Below are positions 1 through 7,292 of a stretch of DNA of 64,000 nucleotides, in pieces. A program made the translations under genes and the position numbers. The stretch is taken from NCBI RefSeq assembly GCF_008304605.1, contig NZ_PIJY01000016.1, positions 1-64,000 on the forward strand, in the 5' to 3' direction. The stretch is from Oceanobacillus polygoni (lineage in GTDB: Bacteria > Bacillota > Bacilli > Bacillales > Amphibacillaceae). A model generated the notes under the pieces. That model made no database searches. It had not been told where the DNA came from and was given only the letters and a program-made list of their open reading frames with translations. The first letter of the stretch is position 1. The number at the start of each line of letters is the position of its first letter.

Positions 1-1
1 C

Positions 2-367
2 GGATCCGTCAGCTATAATGTAAAAAGCGTATCAAGAAAACTTAAGCTGGAAAAAGAAGAAAAGGTACATGCTGATATTATGCTGCAATTGGACGTAGAG
101 ATTGTTGACTATCCTCCAGACCATTTAGATAAGCAGGAAATGATCAATTTTTTGGAAAATCGATTATCAAAGATTCTCACTGAAAAAGCGGATGCTCTGT
201 TCAAAAAACTTGCAGCTAATCAAAGTGACTTACTTGGATTAGGCAGAGAACTCATTGCCTTTCATCCATCTATATGGAAAGAAATAAGGGGAGAAAATTA
301 TTATGAGCATATCCTTGTTAATCCAAAGGTAAAAGTCAATGTTAGTAGTAGTGGAATCATTTTGTGA
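2..367 (+). CDS. Ger(x)C-family spore germination protein, C-terminal part only
   Basis: The frame is open from base 2 to the TGA at 365-367, so the gene enters from the left edge and only about 121 C-terminal residues are visible. They show the closing pattern of Ger(x)C (GerAC/GerBC) proteins: a helical stretch with the motif FHPSIWKEI, then a short beta ending VKVNVSSSGII. Known: these are lipoproteins of the nutrient germinant receptor in the spore inner membrane, acting with A and B subunits. The lipobox and the partner genes would lie to the left. The family call is fairly sure; which receptor it belongs to cannot be told. Confidence 0.75.
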   Translation, partial: GSVSYNVKSVSRKLKLEKEEKVHADIMLQLDVEIVDYPPDHLDKQEMINFLENRLSKILTEKADALFKKLAANQSDLLGLGRELIAFHPSIWKEIRGENYYEHILVNPKVKVNVSSSGIIL

Positions 368-467
368 TTACTGAAGTTGATCACCTTTTTCTTTCTGCTA
401 TTATTTTTTGACCTATTTCTATTAGACTTCTATTCATAACAGCGATACAACGGAGACACAGTCATAA

Positions 468-493
468 AGAAAGAGCATATGTATGCCCTTTCT
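468..493. terminator. weak hairpin between germination gene and ligase remnant
   Basis: AGAAAGAGCATA (468-479) pairs with TATGCCCTTTCT (482-493) with one mismatch or wobble and a very small loop. It sits between two converging genes. There is no clear T run on either side, so its role as a terminator is a guess. Confidence 0.35.
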
Positions 494-1321
494 AAGAAAC
501 AAATTTATGGAAGGATGGTATTCTTAATTTATTAGTACTGGTCCAGTTACGAAACTTCACATTACAAGGAATCCCTTGATTAAACCGTATAATTTTATCG
601 GTTTCTTTCACACCGTTATTTTCCACTTCTCTATAAATCCTTTTTCTTTCATTAACAGGTGCAAATTCCATTAATCCAATTGCCTTCCCGTCTTCCATAG
701 AGTTTAATAAGAAAGAACGGTCTTTTTTAACCATTCCAGTTACCATTACATCAATGTATTTATAATTGATCACCTTTAACCATTGATCAGAGCGTTTGTT
801 TATCTGGTACTTAGATCCCTTCCGTTTCAGGACAATTCCTTCTAGGTCTTGACCCTCTACCAAATGGAAATAAGGTACTCCATTCCCTTCAATCCACTGG
901 ACCTGTACAATCCGTTCAGAATTGAATTCCAACTGATTCAGTATATCTTTACGTTCGATAAGTGGTAGAGGATGTAATCTTTTCACCAGCATAATACATA
1001 ACATCGAATACACAAAACTGAATTTGATGTTGGCTCTTTTTGCTTTTAAATCGTTCCATCATTGCTTCGAAATTAGGTGCTCCATTTACTCCAGGTACAA
1101 TAAGTTCTCCATCTAGAACTGTTCCATCTGGTATATCCAGACCTTCATATATTTCAGGAAACATTGCTATTACTTCGTTATTATGTCGCGTATATAAGCG
1201 TATTTTTGTTGTTGAATTTAGAGAGTATTAGACGAATTCCATCAAATTTGAGTTCGGTGATATATACCTCCGAGACGAATGGCTCTGATACTCTTTCCAG
1301 TAACATCGGATTTATAAACAT
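492..1321 (-). pseudogene. ATP-dependent DNA ligase, broken by two frameshifts
   Basis: Three minus-strand pieces in different frames join into one ATP-dependent ligase of the small phage/YoqV type. The first piece (from ATG 1319-1321) carries the adenylation motif ELKFDGIR, with the lysine that would be adenylated. The second (about 1205 down to 970) has LDGELIVPG and FDVMYYAG. The third has EGIVLKRKGSKY and the C-terminal oligonucleotide-binding region. The first shift lies at or near a run of five T (1203-1207), the second near 965-975. About 275 residues result if repaired, a normal length for such ligases. No Ku gene is nearby, so a repair-pathway role is not supported. It could also be a sequencing error, but two separate indels favour decay. 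Confidence 0.75.
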
Positions 1322-1612
1322 ACGTACTACTTCAACTCTATTGTAACAACTATACAAGTGGTCCGAAACAAAATATCAATGGTGAGATATCCAGTTATTG
1401 CTAATCGTTCTTTGAATTATAAAACAAAGCACCTACTAGGGTGATTTTATGTATGAATTTTTAGTTAGCTTAAGCTAATATTTTACTTAAGTAAATGTTC
1501 TCGGCAACAGAAAAAATAGGAACATGTTTAATTGGAAAAACATTGAGATTCAGTACCTTTAGAATAAAGTTTAAAAAGTAATCCTTATTTCACTAAAGCA
1601 CCATTTCGTATT
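1322..1612. other. gene-free stretch
   Basis: About 290 bases lie between the ligase remnant and the hairpin at 1613. They are AT-rich and hold no open frame with a ribosome site. Nothing recognisable was seen. Confidence 0.5.
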
Positions 1613-1653
1613 ATAAGGTTAACCAGTTGCTAAATATTTCTGGTTGACCTTAT
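1613..1653 (+). terminator. hairpin just left of the IS110 element
   Basis: ATAAGGTTAACCAG (1613-1626) pairs with CTGGTTGACCTTAT (1640-1653) with a single G-U pair, a 13-nt loop and a T-rich tail. It could terminate transcription entering the insertion element, or be a relic of the gene that was here before. Confidence 0.6.
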
Positions 1654-1682
1654 TTTATATGGTCTTATGATTACATTGTAGC

Positions 1683-1850
1683 CGGGGCAGAACGGAAGCA
1701 CCAGTGGGACTTGTGATCTCGTCAACTAAACTGTTCGCCCCCTACTTGTAGAAACATGATTGAGGCTGGTTGGGACAAAGATCTCGTATAACAAGCGAAG
1801 CTATGATACTGCAAGAAGGATAGGGGTACCGGCAAATACTTCTTAGGAGG
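1683..1850 (+). ncRNA. candidate IS110 bridge (seek) RNA
   Basis: Two loop-like segments carry the same motif: TGGGAC, 4 bases, GATCTCGT (1705-1722) and TGGGAC, 3 bases, GATCTCGT (1772-1787). The first sits inside a stem formed by GGGGC-a-GAAC (1684-1693) and GTTC-GCCCC (1733-1741), leaving a 39-nt loop. The second may be closed by CTTGT (1745-1749) and ACAAG (1791-1795). Known: IS110 transposases use a bridge RNA with one loop for the target and one for the donor. Inferred: these are those two loops, and the repeat is a shared protein-binding or core part. Limits of the RNA are estimated. Confidence 0.6.
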
Positions 1851-1859
1851 AGATAATGA

Positions 1860-3065
1860 ATGAATCCAGTTGTTGGTCTGGATGTAGTTAAAGGAGAAAG
1901 TCAGGTTCAAGGTTTTCAAGATAAAAAGAAACCTTATAAAGCTAGTTTTAAAGTTTCGCATACCTTGGAAGAATTAGAAACGTTGCTTCACTTTTTAATT
2001 GAAATTGAAAATATAGCTGGGGTAAGACCTTCAGTCGTACTCGAATCTACTGGACATTATCATACACCGGTAATTCAGTATGTAGATAAACATGGTTACT
2101 TGGTAATCATTGTTAATCCTTTAATTTCTTATAGGGCAAAGAGTTCCAGTTTACGTAAGGTGAAAACTGACGTTATTGACGCAAGACACCTCTGCGAGCT
2201 GTACTATAAAGAAGAGTTGGAACCACAAAAGAAACGTGGTATACACCTATTAAACTTACGGAATCTTACAAGACAACATGACAATATCACAAGTATATAT
2301 GTACAAACTAAATTACAATTTCATTCTGTGTTGGATCAGGTATTTCCTGAATATCGTGGGGTTTTTGGGGATTTATATTCTAGTGTTTCTTTATTCACTC
2401 TCTTAGAATACCCAACATCTAAAGATGTTTTAGAAATAGATAAAGGGACCTTAGATAAGAAAATTCATGAGTTCTGTCCAAGTCGTTCAGTGAAATGGGC
2501 AGAATCAAAGGCTGAAAAGCTCATAGCTGCAGCGATCCGAAATCCATTTCAGGAAACACTTTATCAGAGTCATATCTTGAGCATAGAAGAAATGTATATA
2601 AAAATGCTTATGGAATACCAAAAGCACCTATCCAAACTTGAAGATAAAAAAGATGCTTTGGCAAATGAAATAGAAGAATTCAAGCTTCTCCAATCTATCC
2701 CCGGTATTGGTGAAAAAATCGCTGCAACGATTATTTCAGAAATTGGGGAGATAGATTTGTTTGATAATCCTAAAAAGCTAGTCGCTTTTGCCGGTATAGA
2801 CCCAAGTCTCTTTGAATCCGGACGATTTAAAGGAACCGTAAATCGTATTACTAAAAGAGGATCTAGCCGACTAAGACATGCCTTATTTATGGCAGTACGC
2901 TCTGCAATCCGTGATTCTCGCAAACAGAAAACAACTGATGAAATCATCCCGCGTAATAAGAAGTTACGAGCATTTTATGATAAAAAACGAGAAGAAGGAA
3001 AGCCTTATAAAGTAGCCATAATTGCATGTGCAAACAAGCTATTAATTGGATTTACGCATTATTAA
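1860..3065 (+). CDS. IS110-family transposase (DEDD/serine recombinase)
   Basis: The 401-residue protein has an N-terminal DEDD RuvC-like domain with D8 (VGLDV), E62 (LESTGHY), D104 and D107 (KTDVIDA), and a coiled middle. A C-terminal Transposase_20 domain follows, with the helix-hairpin-helix-like LLQSIPGIGEKIAATIIS and the presumed nucleophile S320 in FESGRFKG. It starts at ATG 1860 after an AGGAGG site. The end is odd: it stops after GFTHY, whereas one base out of frame the DNA reads WIYALLK and then NTTFHE up to a stop at 3089-3091, the usual tail of this family. A one-base shift near 3046-3050 therefore probably removed the last residues. Activity is uncertain. Confidence 0.9.
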   Translation: MNPVVGLDVVKGESQVQGFQDKKKPYKASFKVSHTLEELETLLHFLIEIENIAGVRPSVVLESTGHYHTPVIQYVDKHGYLVIIVNPLISYRAKSSSLRKVKTDVIDARHLCELYYKEELEPQKKRGIHLLNLRNLTRQHDNITSIYVQTKLQFHSVLDQVFPEYRGVFGDLYSSVSLFTLLEYPTSKDVLEIDKGTLDKKIHEFCPSRSVKWAESKAEKLIAAAIRNPFQETLYQSHILSIEEMYIKMLMEYQKHLSKLEDKKDALANEIEEFKLLQSIPGIGEKIAATIISEIGEIDLFDNPKKLVAFAGIDPSLFESGRFKGTVNRITKRGSSRLRHALFMAVRSAIRDSRKQKTTDEIIPRNKKLRAFYDKKREEGKPYKVAIIACANKLLIGFTHY

Positions 3066-3083
3066 AAAGCAATACAACCTTCC

Positions 3084-3164
3084 ATGAGTGACGATTTTGA
3101 AATGATTTTAGGCCGTAAACCAATGGCATTAAAAGAAGCTTTAAAAGAAATTTATAAAAAGTAA
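3084..3164 (+). pseudogene. 3' remnant of an NmrA/SDR-type NAD(P)-binding oxidoreductase
   Basis: The 26 codons from ATG 3084 to TAA 3162-3164 read SDDFEMILGRKPMALKEAL and so on, ending in a lysine pair. This looks like the C-terminus of NmrA-like/QorB-type oxidoreductases, where an acidic DDFE and a GRKP segment close the protein. No matching N-terminal part is present left of the insertion sequence. The likely history is insertion or recombination by the IS that lost the rest. The match is by eye on a short stretch. Confidence 0.45.
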
Positions 3165-3310
3165 TTGTATAATCTAATAATTTAGAAATATCGTCATTCT
3201 CTCTAAAATACAGTGAGAATGGTCGTTTAATTAACGACACTGAAAAGATTCATATAATATACAAAATAAAAATTAATAACGTTACCAAATGCAAGTTTGA
3301 GGGCATAAGA

Positions 3311-3350
3311 AAAATCGGTAAACGTTGTTGTAGCAGCGTTTACCGATTTT
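3311..3350 (+). terminator. Rho-independent terminator
   Basis: AAAATCGGTAAACG (3311-3324) and CGTTTACCGATTTT (3337-3350) form a perfect 14-bp stem with a 12-nt loop, followed by TT. It closes the region right of the oxidoreductase remnant. Between here and 3757 the only other structure seen is the inverted repeat at 3676-3707. Confidence 0.8.
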
Positions 3351-3675
3351 TTATTGGAACATTGTTTATACGGGATTATATACAAGTCGCTGAAACGTTA
3401 CTAAAGCAGCTTTTATACTTGCTGAGCGAGTTCTTTAATTTGCATAAAAACTTGTATAGCAAATCTTTTATCGTTATAAATCTGCATCTTTTCTAACACT
3501 CCCCAAGAAAAAATGTTGAGCCAGACATAGTTTTTACCACAGAATGACACGGAATATACCAGTAAATGACAGGTGATTACCACCTCACATTTTAGGTGGT
3601 ACATTTCAGTGGCTGTAATCACTAATGAAATGGATGATGTATTCTATTGATCATACATCAAGACAACAAGGATGG

Positions 3676-3707
3676 GACATATTCAATCGTATATGCTTGA
3701 ATATGTC
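3676..3707. promoter_or_regulatory. 11-bp perfect inverted repeat upstream of a small gene
   Basis: GACATATTCAA (3676-3686) and TTGAATATGTC (3697-3707) are perfect inverted arms around 10 bases. They lie 50 bases before the start at 3758. There is no T run, so an operator for a dimeric regulator or a 5' UTR hairpin fits better than a terminator. No binding protein can be named. Confidence 0.45.
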
Positions 3708-3757
3708 ATAGTAAGAGTGAAATACGAAGTGGATATAAATATGAGGAGAGAAAAATA

Positions 3758-3931
3758 ATGAAAGAAGTTGAATATAAGCTCTTTTATAAACCGAGCGGAA
3801 CAGTTTGGAAACATTTTTATTTAAATGCTAAAAATGATGGGGAAGCTAAAATTGAAGCAAAGGAAGAAATGGAAAGTTTCAATATAGTAAGGTATGGAGT
3901 TGAAAAAATAACTAAGGAAAGAATCTTGTAG
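3758..3931 (+). CDS. small protein of unknown function (57 aa)
   Basis: The start ATG 3758 follows a good GAGGAGAG ribosome site. The 57 residues open MKEVEYKLFYKPSGTVWKHF and then become charged (KNDGEAKIEAKEEMES). No signal peptide or membrane segment is visible, and a small alpha/beta fold is likely. It is flanked by an inverted repeat upstream and a terminator at 3965-3994, so it appears to be its own transcription unit. I do not recognise the family. Confidence 0.6.
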   Translation: MKEVEYKLFYKPSGTVWKHFYLNAKNDGEAKIEAKEEMESFNIVRYGVEKITKERIL

Positions 3932-3964
3932 TTAGAGGGAGCGAATAAATAATGATAAATCGAT

Positions 3965-3994
3965 ACACCCGCAAACTTTTACTTTTGTGGGTGT
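3965..3994 (+). terminator. Rho-independent terminator after the 57-aa gene
   Basis: ACACCCGCAAA (3965-3975) pairs with TTTGTGGGTGT (3984-3994) with one G-U pair and an 8-nt loop, followed by TTGTAT. It lies 34 bases after the stop codon. Confidence 0.75.
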
Positions 3995-4050
3995 TTGTAT
4001 ATTCCGATTATCTGTTATAAAAGCATAATATATCTAAAGGGGAATTATTT

Positions 4051-4355
4051 ATGTCAAATGAAGAATTAATGCAGCTGCTGAATTCGAAGGGACAGCAACA
4101 TTAAAAGAAAATCAAAGAGCAGGTTTTACAAAGACTGGTTTTAGTAAAGCGGGCTTCGCTTCATGTTCTCGCTACAACATTTGCTTATATGGGAAGAGGA
4201 AATGCTATTATGAAGATATTGATCCAGAGGTAAAGAAGCATTGCTTTTGTTATCAACGTAATAAATCAAAAGATAATGATACGGTTGAACCATTAGTTGA
4301 AATAAACTTTGAAAAAGAAGTTGTATCTGAAGTTGTGCAACTTAGTTTGTTTTAA
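4051..4355 (+). pseudogene. Cys-rich small protein gene with an early frameshift
   Basis: ATG 4051 has a strong AAAGGGG site and opens MSNEELMQLL, but that frame stops after 17 codons. The next frame continues without a break as AAEFEGTATLKENQ, then a repeated GFTKTGFSKAGF, then a cluster of cysteines (ASCSRYNICLYGKRKCYY, later CFCYQ) to TAA 4353-4355. A one-base loss near codon 7-9 would explain this. Repaired, it is about 101 residues and could bind metal through its Cys pairs. Such proteins occur on mobile elements, but I cannot name this one. ATT or another rare start in the second frame is a less likely alternative. Confidence 0.5.
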
Positions 4356-4402
4356 AAAAAATTATAAATAAGACTGTAAGTGTATTCTTATAGTCTGTTT
4401 TG

Positions 4403-4431
4403 TTTTCATTTAGACAAAAATGGGGTATACT
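4403..4431 (+). promoter_or_regulatory. candidate promoter of the antisense RNA
   Basis: TTTTCA (4403-4408), 17 bases, then TATACT (4426-4431) suggests a sigma-A promoter reading toward the toxin gene from the opposite side. Transcription would start near 4438. Confidence 0.45.
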
Positions 4432-4437
4432 ATAGAT

Positions 4438-4580
4438 AGATATTCATAAGATAATAAAAACCGCTTGGTGCTAGGAACACCAAACGGTTTGGTGCAATAG
4501 CCCTTCAAGGGGGCGACTCGCTAAATAAAGCGGATTAAATAACCACCCTATTAGCTGCCAGGCTCAGGGTGGTTATTTTT
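4438..4580 (+). ncRNA. probable antisense antitoxin RNA of a type I toxin-antitoxin pair
   Basis: No protein is encoded on this strand, but the segment is dense in structure. AAACCGCTTGGTG and CACCAAACGGTTT form a 13-bp near-perfect hairpin at the 5' side. A GCCCTTCAAGGGGGC hairpin comes next, and the shared terminator at 4537-4578 closes it. The RNA would overlap the 3' end of the toxin message, which reads the other way through the same terminator. Known: holin-like type I toxins of Firmicutes are held down by such converging antisense RNAs (txpA/RatA, fst RNAI/RNAII). The assignment here is inferred from layout. Confidence 0.55.
4537..4578. terminator. bidirectional terminator shared by toxin and antitoxin
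   Basis: AAATAACCACCCT (4537-4549) and AGGGTGGTTATTT (4566-4578) form a perfect 13-bp stem with a 16-nt loop. T runs follow on the plus side, and AAATAATCC-type sequence allows use from the minus side. The toxin stop codon lies inside the right arm. Confidence 0.75.
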
Positions 4581-4656
4581 TATGATTAAATGACAGTATC
4601 GTCACGATCAGCGTACTGAAAGAAATCATAACTACGAGGGACTCGTAAACTGTCAT
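4573..4656 (-). CDS. holin-like type I toxin peptide (27 aa)
   Basis: This is a short gene on the minus strand from ATG 4654-4656 to TAA 4573-4575. The peptide opens MTVYESLVVMISFSTLIV, has one hydrophobic helix (residues about 7-22) and ends in a basic NHKK tail. That is the pattern of the putative holin-like toxin family (MTVYEAL-type starts). The ribosome site AAAGGGGGTG is unusually strong, typical of toxins whose translation must be blocked by structure. A TATAAT lies about 70 bases upstream (4724-4729, minus). Known: such peptides insert in the membrane when the antisense RNA is lost. Inferred: it is the toxin of the locus formed with the RNA at 4438-4580. Confidence 0.75.
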   Translation of the reverse strand: MTVYESLVVMISFSTLIVTILSFNHKK

Positions 4657-4802
4657 TGGCAACACCCCCTTTCTACAAAGGGAGAGAGCCACCACCCATG
4701 AAAAACCTTATGCACTTAAATTTATTATATCACGTCTTTAGGATTCCTTATACTATAAATGGATAACCTCAATACCCTTGCGAAGAATACTAAGTTAGGA
4801 CA

Positions 4803-6065
4803 TCAAGCATAGTGTCCACCAATCTTTTTGCTCCGTTCTAGTGTTACTCCTGCATCTGTATAGCTGGAGGCACGAAGAATAGCAGTAGAACCATACTTAT
4901 CTCTAACGGCATCCATTACATACCCTATATCATTTTTCTTCGTACGGTCTTCAAATAAATCAAGTTGTATATCCACATCTTCTTTATCGTGTAGCTTCGT
5001 TAATCCAACGTGCACATGCCGAATCTTGCTTTGACCATCATAAAATTCATGGAATAACTGTATGCAGACGTCGTACATATCCATGGTCACGTTGGTGGGA
5101 ATATCAATGGATCTCGAACGAGAAAATCCACCAGCTGTGTTTCTGGAGTAAGAAATACCGAGCTGTATGGTTCTTCCAGCTTTACCTGCAGTACGTGCCC
5201 TGCGACATGCTTCTTCGCATAAATCAAGAATACAGGTAGCCACATCTTCTTTCGAGTAGTCACGCAAGAGTGCTATTCCATGCCCGAAGCTCTTTTGTTC
5301 ATGTTTGGTGAAGTCGCCAAAAACAGGGCTTAAGTCGATCCCCCATGCGTGCCAGTATAATTGCTCCCCCATGACACCGAAACGCTGTTGCAGACGTTCA
5401 AATTTATAATTTGCGATTTGACCGAGAGTGACAATCCCCATGCGGTGCAAGTTTTTCATCATACGGTGACCAATCCCCCAAATATCTTGTACAGGGAATG
5501 GCCATATTTTTTCGGCTACGTCCTCGTATTTACATTCCGCAATCCTTGTCTTTTTGGCGTGCAAATCCATGACAACCTTTGCGAGAAACTTATTATCACC
5601 AATTCCAATAGAGCATGTGATACCGAACCGGTCTAATATATCTTTCTGTATCTTTCGGGCAATCTCCCAGCGATTCCCGAAAAGCCGCTCTAGGCCGTTA
5701 ATTGTCACCCATAGCTCGTCTATGGAATATTAGTGTATCGCCTCCGGTGGAGCGTAATCATGTAATAGTTTGGTTATCTCTATGGATGCTTTTAAGTAGT
5801 CCCCCATATGTGCGGGTACAACAATAATATTAGGGTCGTTGGGTAATTCGTAATAACGACTTACGTTACTGATTCCGTACCGCTTTTTAAGGGCGGGAGA
5901 TGCAGCAAGTACAATACTCCCTGGGCGGTTAAGGTCACCAACAACAGCAAGCATGACTTTCATCGGGTCTTTGCCCAATTTCATAGCCTCTAAGCTTCCA
6001 TAAAAGGATCTCATATCGATACAAAGTATATCATTACGCGGATAATTCGAATAATCCACTTGCAT
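4803..6065 (-). pseudogene. uvrX: UvrX-type Y-family DNA polymerase with one in-frame stop
   Basis: One continuous frame of 420 codons is cut only by TAA at 5730-5732; reading resumes in the same frame. Before the stop are the palm start ILCIDMRSFYGSLEA and AVVGDLNRPGSIVLAASP. Right after it comes YSIDELWV, with the catalytic D-E pair. Then follow CSIGIGDNKFLAK, the helix-hairpin-helix WGIGHRMMKNLHRMG and the little-finger domain. Known: UvrX/YqjW proteins are SOS-induced translesion polymerases, often on prophages. The ribosome site GAGGTG fits a GTG start at 6057-6059 better than the ATG at 6063-6065. Without readthrough, neither half would work. The C-terminal part (from 5708) lacks the first aspartate. 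Confidence 0.85.
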
Positions 6066-6090
6066 TCACCTCACATTTTCATTCATTTTT

Positions 6091-6134
6091 GGAACGTTTG
6101 TTCTTATTATATGCAAGAAAATGTAAATTATCAA
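6091..6134 (-). promoter_or_regulatory. SOS-controlled promoter of uvrX: sigma-A boxes plus LexA box
   Basis: Read on the minus strand: TTGATA (6129-6134), 17 bases, TATAAT (6106-6111), then AGAACAAACGTTCC (6091-6104). The last holds GAAC-N4-GTTC, which matches the Bacillus LexA/DinR consensus core. The box lies just after the -10, where repressor would block initiation. This supports SOS induction of the broken polymerase gene. Confidence 0.8.
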
Positions 6135-6384
6135 TGTCAATAAATAGCAGTAAATACGTATTTTTTAATATTACTAGTAAGGTGTTGGGAAAACATTCAA
6201 TAACATTTACTCTTAATTTAAGATTACAAAGTCCGATATTAATATTGGTAGACGTATGAAATTGGTAATTATAAGTAATTCTATTCATTTTAGTATTATT
6301 GGAAACAATATTTGGAATGCCGTTCGGAGGCAAAATATTTTCCTCTTTTTTATGCATTAGGGAATATAATTGCTGGTGACATGT

Positions 6385-6630
6385 CTACGGTGTGGTTGAA
6401 GAAAAGGGGATTCGTAAACGAACTGCTGAAGTATCATTAGTGGCCTTTATAATTAGATTAGCATTCTGTGATTTTTCCGATAAATGTACGCAGAGTAAAC
6501 TTATATCTAAATTATTAATTAAGATTTCTGGTTTTTTGGAGTCAGGTATATATTTCCTATAACTAACAAGGTGTTCAGTTCTGTCTTCCTTTGAAACTTT
6601 GAAACCATTAACAAGAAAATAATGAGCCAT
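6385..6630 (-). CDS. small protein of unknown function (81 aa)
   Basis: ATG 6628-6630 follows TTTAAGGAGGAATTG, a near-ideal ribosome site. The protein opens MAHYFLVNGFKVSKEDRTEH, is mixed polar and hydrophobic, and shows alternating strands (PEILINNLDISLLCVHLSEK, NANLIIKATN). No signal peptide, membrane helix or known motif was seen. It lies upstream of uvrX on the same strand, but the 250-base gap with its own SOS promoter argues against one operon. Function unknown. Confidence 0.5.
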   Translation of the reverse strand: MAHYFLVNGFKVSKEDRTEHLVSYRKYIPDSKKPEILINNLDISLLCVHLSEKSQNANLIIKATNDTSAVRLRIPFSSTTP

Positions 6631-6720
6631 AATACAATTCCTCCTTAAACTATTTTAAAGCTTTTTACATATTATAGCTCTTTTCGGGTTAGTATCCTTT
6701 TTCTCACTACTACTTAGTTT

Positions 6721-7241
6721 CTATTGTCTTAATCCCATTGTAGATATTGCTATCCCCAAAGAAATGAAAGTTAGATAATCTGTGTTTAAGTTTTCGACTC
6801 TATCACTAATAAAAGGGTGCGTTACCATCAAAATAATAATTATAAAGCAAGATACGGCTATAAATGAACAAATATTGATTATTTTTTTGCTCGTTCTGAA
6901 AAATCAGCTATATCCAATAGATCCCTAAAAGTAATATAAACAGCAGCTGCAGCTATGGCAATAATAAACGGCTTATAAATGAATTTATTATTTTCTTCCC
7001 ATAATCCTCCAGCAAAAGTGATAACTGATATTATAAGGATTAAAAAACCAATTATAACTAAGTAGTTACCATTATTTATTAAAGAAAGCAAAGCTTCAAT
7101 ATCGGCATAGAGTAATGCAAAAAATACAAAGAAGGATAGGTAAACTTCAATACCAATACCTTCATTTATGAAACTTAAAATGAACATAAGAGCAATATAA
7201 AATATCATAATCGCTATGAATCTACCAAAAGGTCTCTTCAA
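6721..7241 (-). CDS. orphan membrane protein, frameshifted in a homopolymer
   Basis: From TTG 7239-7241 (site AAGGGAG) the frame codes 120 residues with four hydrophobic segments (about 8-24, 30-46, 60-79, 88-105) and stops at 6879-6881, right after a run of seven A (6882-6888, minus sense). One extra A would carry the protein on in the next frame as KIINICSFIAVSCFIIIILMV and then a further hydrophobic piece, ending MGLRQ at 6721-6723. That adds about 53 residues with one or two more membrane spans. Either the run is a mutation or sequencing error, or it is a slippage site. Family not recognised. Confidence 0.5.
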
Positions 7242-7292
7242 ATTAAAACTCCCTTTTAAAAATAATTAATCTTGAATCAGTAATCGGAAGTA

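Larger units (their letters stand above)
1660..3091 (+). mobile_element. IS110-family insertion sequence (ends approximate)
   Basis: The element has a DEDD transposase preceded by about 180 bases of structured non-coding DNA. That is the layout of the IS110 group, which keeps its guide RNA on the 5' side; IS1111 elements keep it on the 3' side. No terminal inverted repeats are evident, as expected for this family. The left end is placed near 1660-1683, where sequence starting GCCGGGGCAG begins. The right end is placed near 3066-3091, where the last transposase codons meet an unrelated coding remnant. Exact ends need an empty-site comparison. Confidence 0.8.

Noticed and set aside
492-1321. 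Ligase as part of a bacterial NHEJ system
   Set aside because: No Ku or polymerase domain is nearby and the gene is broken; the small size fits phage-type ligases.
3413-3622. Open frame of 69 codons on the minus strand
   Set aside because: No ribosome site, no recognisable motif; composition fits chance in AT-rich DNA.
6079-6357. Open frame of 92 codons on the minus strand ahead of uvrX
   Set aside because: The uvrX promoter and LexA box lie inside it, codon use is very Asn/Ile-rich, and it has no good ribosome site. Part of it (IPNIVSNNTKMNRITYN) looks protein-like, so a small relic cannot be fully excluded.
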